14,604 nt of DNA from an uncultured bacterium (GCA_903954205.1 CAJBMR010000253.1:1-14604), one strand, 5' to 3'. Positions 1 through 6,813 are shown, counted from the first letter of the stretch. Translations and numbers: made by a program. The notes: generated from the letters alone by a model not told the origin.

Positions 1-87
1 GCCCGCAGCCAACGGCGTCCAGTAGACGGTCGTCACGACTCCCGCGATCAGGTGCAGGCGAAGGTATCGCCGTGCTAGGTCACTCAT
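1..87 (-). CDS. N-terminal fragment of an unidentified protein, possibly membrane-associated (runs off the left edge)
   Basis: Reading leftward from the ATG at 85-87, 29 codons stay open to the window edge. The peptide begins MSDLARRYLRLHL and continues IAGVVTTVYWTPLAAG, a basic amphipathic start followed by a hydrophobic stretch. This would fit a first membrane segment, but it is too short to assign a family. The start is supported by an AGAGGA ribosome binding site (92-97 on the plus strand) four bases before the ATG. The gene is divergent from the gene at 304 and shares with it the repeat-bearing gap 88-303. Confidence 0.6.
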   Translation of the reverse strand, partial: MSDLARRYLRLHLIAGVVTTVYWTPLAAG

Positions 88-120
88 GCTGTCCTCTTTC
101 GAGCATTAGGTGAAGGCCTG

Positions 121-190
121 TCACGTCCAATGACCGTCCATGACCGTGCATGAGTGTCTATGACCGTCCATGTCCGTCCAATGCCGTAGT
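121..190. repeat. Tandem 10-bp direct repeats, consensus TGACCGTCCA
   Basis: Five consecutive decamers at 131-180 keep strict 10-bp register: TGACCGTCCA, TGACCGTGCA, TGAGTGTCTA, TGACCGTCCA and TGTCCGTCCA. A degenerate unit precedes them (121-130) and a partial, one-base-shifted unit follows (ATGCCGT, 181-187). The period is close to one helical turn, so a protein bound to successive units would sit on one face of the DNA. The array lies between two divergent genes (starts at 87 and 304). It could be a regulator-binding array, recombinase arm sites or simply a variable-number repeat. The sequence shows the repeat; any function is inference. Confidence 0.8.
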
Positions 191-303
191 CGACCTTCAA
201 GGACTTGTTTGTGCTCGGCTGTGCCCTTCCCTGTGAGCCTTCTGTGAGTCACATTGCAATACGTCCGCGAATCGCGGGAAGTTCAATGGACGAGGGGAGT
301 GCG

Positions 304-834
304 ATGAGCGTCGTTGACGCGCCACGCCAGACGTGGACTCCAGAGCAGGCCATCCATGAGGTGATCATCGACCTGAGCCTTCTGCGGGACTGGACGTCGC
401 CCGTCGCGTGCGCCTCCGCCGCGAACGAGCTGGAAAGGGTGCGGCAGTCCTTGTTCCGCGAGGGGATTGGTCCAACTTCGGCATCGCGCATCGTTGCAGC
501 CGTCACGCGTTACGCCTTCCTCACGGGAGGGTCCTGCAGCCTCTCGCGGCGGGCTTTGTGGCGACTTCATGCGGTGGATGGGGTGCCCGCCGATGCCTTG
601 GCTCAACTTCAGTGGCCACACGTGCGGATTCGACTGCGCGAGATCGCCGTACCCGGTGAATCGGGGACGCGGTATTTCGGTCTCAGCGGCGAGAGTTGTC
701 GCCTCCTCATGCTCATGCGTGATCGCACGCGAGAGTCGGATCGGGCCTCATGCGTGTTCGTTCACGACGATGGCCGCGTCTGGCAGGCTCCATGCCTTGC
801 CGAGGCACTGTCGGCCATGTCGATGTCGTCATGA
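304..834 (+). CDS. Small protein resembling a truncated, catalytically dead tyrosine recombinase
   Basis: This gene encodes 176 residues. The ATG at 304 is chosen because GAGGGGAG lies just upstream; in-frame starts at 205 (TTG) and 286 (ATG) are possible but lack as good a site. No family match is certain. Residues about 45-75 look like the helical core-binding part of a tyrosine recombinase. Residues about 83-107 (ALWRLHAVDG then VPADALAQLQWPHV) follow the pattern of the first catalytic block, normally G-L-R-I-S-E-L-x-x-L-x-W. In that alignment the catalytic Arg is Pro95. A beta-rich stretch follows, and the protein ends before any HxxR or Tyr motif. It may be a relic or a domesticated DNA-binding protein. 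Its stop overlaps the next start (ATGA at 831-834), so the two are probably translationally coupled. Confidence 0.55.
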   Translation: MSVVDAPRQTWTPEQAIHEVIIDLSLLRDWTSPVACASAANELERVRQSLFREGIGPTSASRIVAAVTRYAFLTGGSCSLSRRALWRLHAVDGVPADALAQLQWPHVRIRLREIAVPGESGTRYFGLSGESCRLLMLMRDRTRESDRASCVFVHDDGRVWQAPCLAEALSAMSMSS

Positions 835-1628
835 GAGCGGGGAGACGGATCTTCGTGCCCCTGCTAACGGCGGGGCTTGGCGCCATCATTCTTCTCGCCG
901 GCTGCGCAGGAGGCGACTCAACCACGCAGGGCGAAATCGCCCCCGCGCAGAATCCTGTGACATCCGAGCCCGGCGCGGAGATTATCCGCAATGCCGACAT
1001 GTCGCTTCGTGTGACTGATGTGCGCGAGACGGTAGATCGCATCGACAGCATCACGGCACAGGCAGGCGGCCGGATCGCGAGTGAGAGTGTCACGTCGACC
1101 GGGGATTCGCTCTACGCCTCGGTGACGGCACGGGTCCCCACGGACCGACTCGACTCGGTCATCACAGCGGTGGGCGACCTAGGCGAGGTGATGTCCCTGA
1201 GCGTGGTGGCCGAGGACGTGACCGCTCAGGGGGCAGATCTGGACGCTCGCATTGAGGCACTGCAGGTCTCCATCACGCGGCTGAGACAACTGCTTGCTTC
1301 GGCCGAGACGACCAAGGATCTCATCGAGATCGAGGCCGAACTCACCGCTCGCCAGGCGGAACTCGACTCGCTCGTCGCCCAGCGTGCGGCATTGTCTGAC
1401 CTTGTGGCGCTGTCGACTCTCAATGTGACGGTAGACCCTCGCAGCGAGGCGGCTGTGTGGACGCCTCCGGGTTTCGTCTCGGGTCTTGAGTCCGGATGGA
1501 ACGCCCTGCGCACTGTGACATCGGGACTCGTGACCCTCCTGGGATTCCTCCTGCCCTTCCTGGGAGTCCTCGCGATCCTGGCGGTGCCCATCGTCCTGCT
1601 CATCTTCCTGCTCCGCCGTCGGAAGTGA
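831..1628 (+). CDS. DUF4349-domain lipoprotein with C-terminal membrane anchor
   Basis: This gene encodes 265 residues. The ATG at 831 overlaps the upstream TGA. It is the best start because it puts a lipoprotein signal at the N-terminus: basic MRAGRR, a hydrophobic core, then lipobox LLAGC with Cys25 as the expected lipidated residue. After a short linker the domain from about residue 52 to 212 has the DUF4349 pattern (IIRNADMSLRV, then AGGRIASESV, ARVPTDRLD, and a long coiled-coil-like helix with LIEIEAELTARQAELD). The C-terminus is a membrane segment of about 30 residues ending in RRRK. Proteins of this family are surface-anchored and their function is largely unknown. It is therefore predicted to be tethered at both ends to the outer face of the membrane. 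It converges on the gene at 1671-2138 with only 42 bp between stops. Confidence 0.85.
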   Translation: MRAGRRIFVPLLTAGLGAIILLAGCAGGDSTTQGEIAPAQNPVTSEPGAEIIRNADMSLRVTDVRETVDRIDSITAQAGGRIASESVTSTGDSLYASVTARVPTDRLDSVITAVGDLGEVMSLSVVAEDVTAQGADLDARIEALQVSITRLRQLLASAETTKDLIEIEAELTARQAELDSLVAQRAALSDLVALSTLNVTVDPRSEAAVWTPPGFVSGLESGWNALRTVTSGLVTLLGFLLPFLGVLAILAVPIVLLIFLLRRRK

Positions 1629-1670
1629 GTGCGTTGCAGCAGGAGGACGAGGGGACTGTGCGCGTCTGCT

Positions 1671-2138
1671 CTAACGCTTCGTGTAGGTGATCTCGAAGTA
1701 CTTGTAGCCGCCACCGCCAGGCACGATCAGGCGGTACTTGTAGGTGCCGCGGGCCCATGCCCCCGTGGAGGTATAGGGGTAGAACGCGAGCTTGTAGCGG
1801 CCGTAGCAGTTACTCACATAGGCGGAGTCCTCGGTCCGGTAGCGGCCCGCGGGGTCGCGCCATTGCAGTTTGACTCGGTCTCCCACACGAGCTCCTGCAG
1901 CACAGTCGGCCTCCACCACCAACTTGGGAAGTCGCGAGGCCGTGCCGTATTGACTCTGGGAGAAGGTGCGCCGGGTGCCCCCGGCGTCATCACTCCAGGA
2001 CCAGGAGTAACTCGATACGCGGGGCTGGATCTCCTGACGCGGCGTGGTTGCCTGCGCGGCCTGCGCAGGCGCGAGGAGTGCGAGCGCGATGGCGACAACG
2101 GCGGGTGCTGCTGCGGCCTTCAGATACATGGACTTCAT
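1671..2138 (-). CDS. Small secreted protein of unknown function, two cysteines
   Basis: This gene encodes 155 residues. A Sec-type signal peptide is clear: MKSMYLK, then an Ala/Leu/Val-rich core, with likely cleavage after an AQA motif near residues 25-30. The mature part is rich in Tyr, Gly, Ser and Arg. It has two cysteines (about 79 and 111) that could form a disulfide, and repeated aromatic beta-strand patterns near the C-terminus (GTYKYRLIV, GYKYFEITYTKR). No family is recognised; it looks like a compact extracellular beta domain. A purine-rich AAGGGG stretch precedes the ATG at 2136-2138. It lies downstream of the SipW/TasA-like genes on the same strand, but a 128-bp gap with inverted repeats suggests a separate transcript. 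It may still belong to the same extracellular programme. Confidence 0.75.
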   Translation of the reverse strand: MKSMYLKAAAAPAVVAIALALLAPAQAAQATTPRQEIQPRVSSYSWSWSDDAGGTRRTFSQSQYGTASRLPKLVVEADCAAGARVGDRVKLQWRDPAGRYRTEDSAYVSNCYGRYKLAFYPYTSTGAWARGTYKYRLIVPGGGGYKYFEITYTKR

Positions 2139-2206
2139 CCCAACCCCTTCGACTCATGGATTGCCTCGACATCATTGTCATGGCGCAGGGTGAGCGCATG
2201 AGTCAT

Positions 2207-2235
2207 CCCGTGAGCATCGTTCAGTCATTCACGGG
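2207..2235 (-). other. Inverted repeat downstream of the TasA-like operon (possible weak terminator or regulatory hairpin)
   Basis: CCCGTGA (2207-2213) pairs with TCACGGG (2229-2235), a perfect 7-bp stem with a 15-nt loop. It lies 32-60 nt past the stop of the gene ending at 2267 and about 70 nt before the start of the gene at 2138. There is no T-run after it on the minus strand, so a classical Rho-independent terminator is not shown. A second inverted pair, GACTCATG (2151-2158) and CATGAGTC (2197-2204), lies in the same gap, closer to the start of the gene at 2138. Confidence 0.3.
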
Positions 2236-2266
2236 GAGCCTTCAGACGTGCGATGGGATTGCTGCT

Positions 2267-2854
2267 CTAGGAGGTAGCAGTGCCACGCTTGATGACGCCT
2301 GACGTCGACACTTCGACGCTGATCGTGTCGGTCGTGTCCTGGCCGTTACCGCGTACGCGGGTGGTGGCCTGGAAGGCCCGTGCTGTCCCCGCGGGGATAG
2401 TCACTGACAGAACGGCGGCACCCTTCCCCTGCACGGCCCTCGTGAGGGTTGCACCCCCGTCGCAGGCTCCGATCGAGAGGAAGGCCCCTTTCGCGGTGCC
2501 GCCCGCGCAGTAGGAGATATCGACACGGTTCGCACCACTACCGTACGGCCCGGTGTGGCTCAGCCTGAAGGACGCGACGTCTAGATCGCCGATGTTCTGC
2601 ACGTAGAAGAGCTGACCCCAGGAGTTGGCCGCATTGAGTGTCACGCTGAGTGGTCCGGTGGTGTTGGTCGCCACCCGGGCGGGGAGCACGGCGGAGAGTC
2701 GGTACGTGGCCGTCAGGACGGTCAATTGCATGAAGTTGGACGAACTGGCGTTGAGTCCCGCGCCTTGGGCGCTGCCGTGTGCGGTGACGACGATGATCGT
2801 CGCCACCGCCCCGGCAGCCAAGCGTTGCGCGATGTGTTGTGAGCGGACTTTCAT
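2267..2854 (-). CDS. Second TasA-like secreted beta-sandwich protein
   Basis: This gene encodes 195 residues from the ATG at 2852-2854. The frame stays open further upstream, but that part overlaps the preceding gene and is low-complexity. The N-terminus MKVRSQHIAQRL followed by a hydrophobic core and GSAQGAG is a signal peptide. The mature part resembles the upstream neighbour: a strand with FYVQNIGDLDVASFRL matches the neighbour's YVKYTNNGNLDAQDLRL. A cysteine pair (116 and 131, ending GACDGG) matches the neighbour's pair (124 and 135, ending GACGG). Both proteins also contain VQGK near the end and finish in a Thr/Ser tail (GTATS, GTTTS). I infer a diverged paralogue in the TasA/camelysin-type family, exported with its neighbour. 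Only 17 bp separate the two genes; a GAGGA sits a rather long 14 bases before the ATG. Confidence 0.7.
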   Translation of the reverse strand: MKVRSQHIAQRLAAGAVATIIVVTAHGSAQGAGLNASSSNFMQLTVLTATYRLSAVLPARVATNTTGPLSVTLNAANSWGQLFYVQNIGDLDVASFRLSHTGPYGSGANRVDISYCAGGTAKGAFLSIGACDGGATLTRAVQGKGAAVLSVTIPAGTARAFQATTRVRGNGQDTTDTISVEVSTSGVIKRGTATS

Positions 2855-2871
2855 GGCGATGCTGCGTGTCC

Positions 2872-3543
2872 TCAGGAGGTTGTTGTGCCGGCGTCGCGCA
2901 TTGATTCGGTCAGAGTCCACGTGAGGGCGGCACTCTTGCCCTGCACCGTGTTTGCCGGGAGCACGCCGTTGACGGTCGTCTCCGAGCTGGCCGGCAGCGC
3001 GATGGTGAAGCGCAGATGGATGTCCTGGCCCGCCAGGATATTGGCCCCGGCCGGGAGCGTAGGAACCACCGCGAGAGACATCGGGGCGGCCTTCAGCGAT
3101 GAGGCCGACGCGGTGCCGACCGTGGTAGTCGTGCCACCGCAAGCGCCCGTGGCGGGAGTCCACGCGACGCTGCACTGCGTCACGGCGACACTCAGACCGC
3201 GCATGGCATCGGTCGTGAGGACACTTCCCACTGAATCAGCGAGAGACAGGCGCAAGTCCTGGGCGTCGAGATTGCCGTTGTTGGTGTACTTCACGTAGCG
3301 GTAGGACACATCTCCCGGCGCCATCTTGTCGATGAGGGTGGTGAAGCCGCTGCCGTTGTCTGCCTGGATGAGGCTCAGGGTGCCGGCGGTCACCGACGTC
3401 GGGCTGGTGTTGTAGGCCTGGGCCGAGAGAGTGGCGAACACGCTTGATGTGACGAGGGCGAGTCCGCCGACGCCGGCGAGGGCCAGGATGCTGATCTTGC
3501 CGATGGTGGGGCCGAGCGATCGCGCAACTGCAGGTGCTGACAC
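2872..3543 (-). CDS. TasA/camelysin-like secreted protein with SipW-type signal peptide
   Basis: This gene encodes 223 residues. The start is GTG (3541-3543) with GGAG five bases upstream. The N-terminal region fits the SipW-dependent class: basic start, a long hydrophobic core ending FATLSAQAYN, probable cleavage after AQA (41-43), then TSVTAGTLSL, the typical post-cleavage segment. Residues 73-100 (DKMAPGDVSYRYVKYTNNGN then LDAQDLRL) carry the TasA-type PGD and N-N-G-x-L strand pattern. Two cysteines (124, 135) flank a short loop and probably form a disulfide. Relatives in Bacillus are biofilm-matrix fibre or cell-surface proteins; in actinobacteria the role is usually unknown. The signal peptidase gene directly upstream (58-bp gap) is its expected processing enzyme. 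The putative metalloprotease activity once given to camelysin cannot be inferred here. Confidence 0.82.
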   Translation of the reverse strand: MSAPAVARSLGPTIGKISILALAGVGGLALVTSSVFATLSAQAYNTSPTSVTAGTLSLIQADNGSGFTTLIDKMAPGDVSYRYVKYTNNGNLDAQDLRLSLADSVGSVLTTDAMRGLSVAVTQCSVAWTPATGACGGTTTTVGTASASSLKAAPMSLAVVPTLPAGANILAGQDIHLRFTIALPASSETTVNGVLPANTVQGKSAALTWTLTESMRDAGTTTS

Positions 3544-3601
3544 TGGTTCTCCAATGGTTTGGCGGATTCATCGTCCGTAGTGGTGAGGGGTGTGCGACGT
3601 C

Positions 3602-4156
3602 TCAGGTGACGCCCCCACGGGCCGGCTGCGCGTCGGTGGGTCCCGGCGCAGTTCGTCGGCGGGTGGCAAAGAGGGCCAGCGCGATGAGGTTCGCGGCGAC
3701 GAGGAGCGACAGGCCGAGGCGCTGTGCTTCAGGGGAGGCGAGGAAGGCGAGCGACGCTCCGATAGTGGGTACTCGCCAGATAACCTTCTCCACGCCTTGC
3801 TGGGGGGAGACCATGACGGGGTCGATGTCGATGGCGGGGTTGGCGTCCCCCCTGGTGGTGAATCTCGTGAGGCCGCTGAGCGGCCTGACGTCCACGACGC
3901 GGTGAGCGAAGGCCATGGTGCCCGCCTGCGCCACGATCACGTCGCCGATGCCTACCGTGGAGGCCGCGGTCCGCTGCGTGACCACGAGATCGCCAGGGTC
4001 GATGGCGGGGCGCATGCTCCCCGTGAGCACAGTCGTGATGCCGATCCCGAGTGTGTTGCGGACCACGGTCGGCAGTGCGAGCAGGGCAAGCGCCGCCGCG
4101 CACAGGAGGATCACACCCCATCTACGTCGAAGGGGAGCGCGAACGGCGTTGAGCAT
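3602..4156 (-). CDS. sipW: SipW-type (ER-type, S26B) signal peptidase I
   Basis: This gene encodes 184 residues, the usual length for the family. An N-terminal membrane segment (about 14-31) is followed by the catalytic block VLTGSMRPAIDPGDLVV with nucleophile Ser47. FAHRVVDV comes next, with His85 at the place where bacterial signal peptidases have Lys. Then comes TRGDAN with Asp104. The Ser/His/Asp arrangement marks the ER/archaeal-type class that includes Bacillus SipW. A C-terminal membrane segment (about 147-166) ends in RRR. It would cut the precursors of the TasA-like proteins encoded just downstream on the extracytoplasmic face. There is no clear ribosome binding site; a CATACT -10-like hexamer (4169-4174) lies 12 bases before the ATG, so the leader may be very short. 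A 16-bp palindrome lies at 4215-4230. Confidence 0.88.
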   Translation of the reverse strand: MLNAVRAPLRRRWGVILLCAAALALLALPTVVRNTLGIGITTVLTGSMRPAIDPGDLVVTQRTAASTVGIGDVIVAQAGTMAFAHRVVDVRPLSGLTRFTTRGDANPAIDIDPVMVSPQQGVEKVIWRVPTIGASLAFLASPEAQRLGLSLLVAANLIALALFATRRRTAPGPTDAQPARGGVT

Positions 4157-4168
4157 TGGGTCGGGCTA

Positions 4169-4174
4169 AGTATG
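4169..4174 (-). promoter_or_regulatory. Possible -10 element upstream of sipW
   Basis: On the minus strand CATACT is followed by 12 bases and then the sipW ATG. It is part of a 10-mer ACCCATACTT that also occurs just before the POT transporter start (5708-5717). No convincing -35 is visible, so this rests on position and similarity alone. Confidence 0.3.
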
Positions 4175-4214
4175 GGTTTGCGAAGCGTCGATGCCTCGAG
4201 CGGTCAGCAGGTGG

Positions 4215-4230
4215 GCATGTCCGGTCATGC
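4215..4230. promoter_or_regulatory. 16-bp imperfect palindrome upstream of sipW (possible operator)
   Basis: GCATGTCCGGTCATGC is self-complementary except for one symmetric pair of positions, with CCGG at its centre. It lies in the 91-bp gap between the POT transporter stop and the sipW start, about 40 bp upstream of the suggested -10. That spacing would suit an activator or repressor site. It could alternatively act as a weak RNA hairpin ending the lacI-POT transcript (GCATG/CATGC stem, 6-nt loop), but no T-run follows. Confidence 0.35.
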
Positions 4231-4247
4231 ATCGTCGCTGTTGCGAA

Positions 4248-5702
4248 TTAGCGGATGGGTGCAAGCAGGGTTGACCACCGCGAGCGAAGGGCGAGGAAGC
4301 CGACGCCGAGAGCCACGACGACCAGCCCGGCGGCGAGGAAGTAGCCACCGAATCCGAGAGACTCCACCAGTCGGGCGAACTGCCCGCCGATGGCGCCACC
4401 GGCGGCTGCGGCGAGGTACCACAGGCCCAGGAGCTGACCGGTGAGTCCCACCGGGGCGAGTTCGGTCGTGGTCGAGAGTGCGATGGGGACGATGAGCAGC
4501 TCGGCCCAGGTGAGCACAAGGAATGTGGCGAGAACCCAGGCGACGCTTGAGGTGTTGCCCTGCTGAGCGGCGAAGCCAGGGATCGCGATGATGAGGAAGC
4601 TCAGGCCAATCCCGATGATCGCAAGGGCTGCTTTGGTGGGGGTCGTCGGAGCGCGATTAGCCAGGCGCGTCCACAGCACCGCGAAGAGCGGAGCGAAGAT
4701 GACGACGAGCACGGGATTGAGTGAGAGCAGCCAACTAGTCGGCACAGTGAAGCCGCCAATGTCGCGCTGGACCCAGTCCTGGGTGAACTCGGTGATGGTG
4801 GACCCCGCTTGAGATGACAGCGCGAAATAGATGACGCTGGCGAGGAAGAGCAAGAGGAAGGCCATCATGTGGCGGTGTTCCACGCTGCCGCGCGGAGTGC
4901 GGCGCAGCAGCGACATGAACGCAAGGATCGCCACGATCACGATGACGAGAGTGACCGAGGCGGAGATGGTGCCCGCGGTGAAGCCGGCCACAGTGATGGT
5001 GGCCAGGAAGAGGCCAGCGATCGCGGCGAGAGCCACAACGGCGACGACAAGGGCGCGTGTGCGCTGCTGCGGTGTGGCCGGGCGGGGGACGGTGATGCCG
5101 ACGGCCCCCAGTCGGCGCCGTCCCACGGCGTACTGCGCGAGGCCGATGAGCATGCCGACACCGGCAACGGCGAAGGCGATCCGCCAGGAATAGGCGGTCG
5201 CCAGCCATCCGCAGATGAGCGGTGCGGTGAAGGCGCCGACGTTGATGCCGAGATAGAAGAGCGAGAAGCCGCTGTCCCGACGCGGGTCGCCCTCGGTGTA
5301 GAGCAGGCCCAGGACCGTTGAGATGTTGGGCTTGAGCAGTCCTGTACCTGTTGCGATGACGAGCAATCCGGCCCAGAAGATCGTGAGCCCAGGGATGAGC
5401 AGGACAAAGTGGCCGGCTGCAATGAGGACTCCGCCGATCACGAGTGCGCGTCGCGGTCCGATGAGGCGATCGCCGATCCACCCGCCGAGGAGCGGTGCGC
5501 CCAGGACGAGTGCGGAATAGACGCCGAAGAGCGCAGCCGCGTCACCCTCGCTAAAGCCCTGACCCGGTCCCGGTGGGAAGGGGCCATCCTCGGGCCGGAT
5601 GAGGTAGAGGACGAGGATCGCGACCATGCCGTAGAACGAGAAGCGCTCCCACATCTCGACCATGGCGAGCGTGAGCACGCCTCGGGGCTGCTTTTCCTTC
5701 AC
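4248..5702 (-). CDS. POT/PTR2-family proton-dependent oligopeptide transporter
   Basis: This gene encodes 484 residues. The start is GTG (5700-5702). The protein opens with KQPRGVLTLAMVEMWERFSF then YGMVAILVLYL, containing the ExxERFxYYG motif of the POT family (EMWERFSFYG) that is involved in proton coupling. FYLGINVGAF (about residues 148-157) matches the PTR2 signature FYxxINxG. The length and hydrophobic pattern fit the family's 12 to 14 membrane helices. Members import di- and tripeptides or related compounds with protons; substrate cannot be set from sequence. The start is only 17 bp after the lacI stop, so the two probably share a transcript. A -10-like CATACT lies exactly 6 bases before the GTG and no ribosome binding site is visible, so an extra leaderless transcript is possible. 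Confidence 0.9.
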   Translation of the reverse strand: MKEKQPRGVLTLAMVEMWERFSFYGMVAILVLYLIRPEDGPFPPGPGQGFSEGDAAALFGVYSALVLGAPLLGGWIGDRLIGPRRALVIGGVLIAAGHFVLLIPGLTIFWAGLLVIATGTGLLKPNISTVLGLLYTEGDPRRDSGFSLFYLGINVGAFTAPLICGWLATAYSWRIAFAVAGVGMLIGLAQYAVGRRRLGAVGITVPRPATPQQRTRALVVAVVALAAIAGLFLATITVAGFTAGTISASVTLVIVIVAILAFMSLLRRTPRGSVEHRHMMAFLLLFLASVIYFALSSQAGSTITEFTQDWVQRDIGGFTVPTSWLLSLNPVLVVIFAPLFAVLWTRLANRAPTTPTKAALAIIGIGLSFLIIAIPGFAAQQGNTSSVAWVLATFLVLTWAELLIVPIALSTTTELAPVGLTGQLLGLWYLAAAAGGAIGGQFARLVESLGFGGYFLAAGLVVVALGVGFLALRSRWSTLLAPIR

Positions 5703-5708
5703 GCGGCA

Positions 5709-5714
5709 AGTATG
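5709..5714 (-). promoter_or_regulatory. Possible leaderless -10 element for the POT transporter
   Basis: CATACT on the minus strand is followed by exactly six bases (TGCCGC) and the GTG start at 5702. The same 6-base spacing is seen for lacI, the ureohydrolase and the EamA gene. The hexamer departs from TANNNT at its first base and there is no clear -35, so support is modest. Confidence 0.35.
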
Positions 5715-5719
5715 GGTAG

Positions 5720-6742
5720 TTAGCGGGCCAGACCGCGGGTGGACTCGCGCGGCACCAGCGTCGCGGAGACCAGGCGCACCTCGTCGGCTGGGAGCGGCTC
5801 ATCAGCGATGAGCATGGCCAGGGCGATATCGAGTTGCGTGTGCACATTGAGGTCCAGGGCCGTGATGCCGGATGCCGCCGCGACCGCATCGTCGATGTCC
5901 TGTGCGACGAGCAGATCGCCAGGCACGTCGAGTTGGAGCTCGCGCGCAGCGAGCACGATCCCGTGACCGAAGTCCTCGAGCATACCGATGAGTGCATCCG
6001 GTCGATCTGGCGCGCGAAGCAGGTCCAGGGCTGTCTGCTTGGCGGCGCTCGACAGCTCGGGTCGGCTCTGGGCGGAGGCCGCCGGCGCGATGGCCAACGT
6101 CGGCTCGATGTTGTGCTCCGAGCACCATGTCGCGTAGGCGTCCCGGGAGTCGGCGGTCGCCGACCAGGCAAGGTCGGAACTGATCATGCCGATGCGCCGA
6201 GCCCCGCGCTCCCAGCAGTGGTCGAGCAGGGCGCGGGTACTTCCTGCGGCATCGATGGTCACCGCGGGCCCGAATTCACCGTTGGGGTCCTGGCCCATGA
6301 GGACCGTGTGCGTGGGCAGACCGCGCAGCAGTTCGAGTCGGGGGTCGTCGAGGATCGGATCGAGCACGATGAGCCCGTCGAGACCGAACGACCTGAGCTG
6401 GGCCGTCGATTGCACTCCGGGAAGCACGAGGAGGGCACGCCCGTGATGGAGCGCCGCCTGGCTTGCCGCCACCGCGACCCGGCCGTAGTAGTCCAATCCC
6501 AGCAGCTCCTCCAGTGACATGGTGGGTAGCTGGGGGAGCAGGAGGCCGATGGTGTCGGAGCGCCCGAGAGCGAGATTGCGCGCCGCGCGGCTCGGCACGT
6601 ATCCCAGCTCTGCGGCGACAGCCCGCACGCGCTCGCGGGTACTCGCATCGACCCTGCCCTTGCCGCTGAGCGAGTGGGAGACGGTCGTGATGGAGACTCC
6701 TGCCGCCTTGGCGACATCTGCGACCGTCACGCGAGCAACCAC
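5720..6742 (-). CDS. LacI-family transcriptional regulator
   Basis: This gene encodes 340 residues from the GTG at 6740-6742. The frame is open further upstream, but the family's DNA-binding domain begins right here: VTVADVAKAAGVS, then TTVSHSLSGKG as recognition helix and turn, and the hinge helix SRAARNLALGRS. A periplasmic-binding-protein-like effector domain fills the rest (GLLLPQLPT, FGLDGLIVLDP, GARRIGMISSD, RPDALIGMLEDFG). TACCCT lies exactly 6 bases before this GTG, which supports the start and suggests a leaderless mRNA. The protein is divergent from the APC operon, whose control region contains a matching palindrome at 6814-6831. A related site controls the ureohydrolase. It most probably represses both and loosens on binding the transported substrate or a breakdown product; the effector is unknown. 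Confidence 0.92.
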   Translation of the reverse strand: MVARVTVADVAKAAGVSITTVSHSLSGKGRVDASTRERVRAVAAELGYVPSRAARNLALGRSDTIGLLLPQLPTMSLEELLGLDYYGRVAVAASQAALHHGRALLVLPGVQSTAQLRSFGLDGLIVLDPILDDPRLELLRGLPTHTVLMGQDPNGEFGPAVTIDAAGSTRALLDHCWERGARRIGMISSDLAWSATADSRDAYATWCSEHNIEPTLAIAPAASAQSRPELSSAAKQTALDLLRAPDRPDALIGMLEDFGHGIVLAARELQLDVPGDLLVAQDIDDAVAAASGITALDLNVHTQLDIALAMLIADEPLPADEVRLVSATLVPRESTRGLAR

Positions 6743-6748
6743 CCGGTG

Positions 6749-6754
6749 AGGGTA
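6749..6754 (-). promoter_or_regulatory. Leaderless-type -10 element for lacI
   Basis: TACCCT (matching TANNNT) is followed by six bases (CACCGG) and the GTG start at 6742, with no ribosome binding site. The region 17-19 bases upstream (TGTCAA on the minus strand) overlaps the TTGACA of the divergent APC promoter, so the two promoters would share their -35 area. Confidence 0.5.
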
Positions 6755-6773
6755 GCGACTTTGCCGAAGTTCC

Positions 6774-6802
6774 TTGACAGCGCGGGAGGGGGCCGACACA
6801 CT
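6774..6802 (+). promoter_or_regulatory. Promoter of the APC permease operon
   Basis: A perfect TTGACA (6774-6779), a 17-bp spacer and CACACT (6797-6802) form a good sigma-70-type promoter. The predicted transcript would start near 6808-6810, just before the operator at 6814-6831 and about 45 bases before the permease ATG. Confidence 0.65.
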
Positions 6803-6813
6803 CGGCCCACCAA

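Noticed and set aside
121..190. CRISPR array
   Set aside because: Units are 10 bp and directly adjacent, with no spacers and no cas genes.
1629..1670. Terminator between the convergent genes ending at 1628 and 1671
   Set aside because: Only weak, interrupted complementarity and no T-run in the 42-bp gap.
2855..3175. N-terminal extension of the second TasA-like gene by about 107 codons
   Set aside because: It overlaps the first TasA-like gene in another frame and would bury the signal peptide. The ATG at 2854 gives a proper exported protein.
3590..4444. Plus-strand open frame opposite sipW
   Set aside because: It is antisense to a gene with an intact signal-peptidase active site; the composition is typical of a shadow frame.
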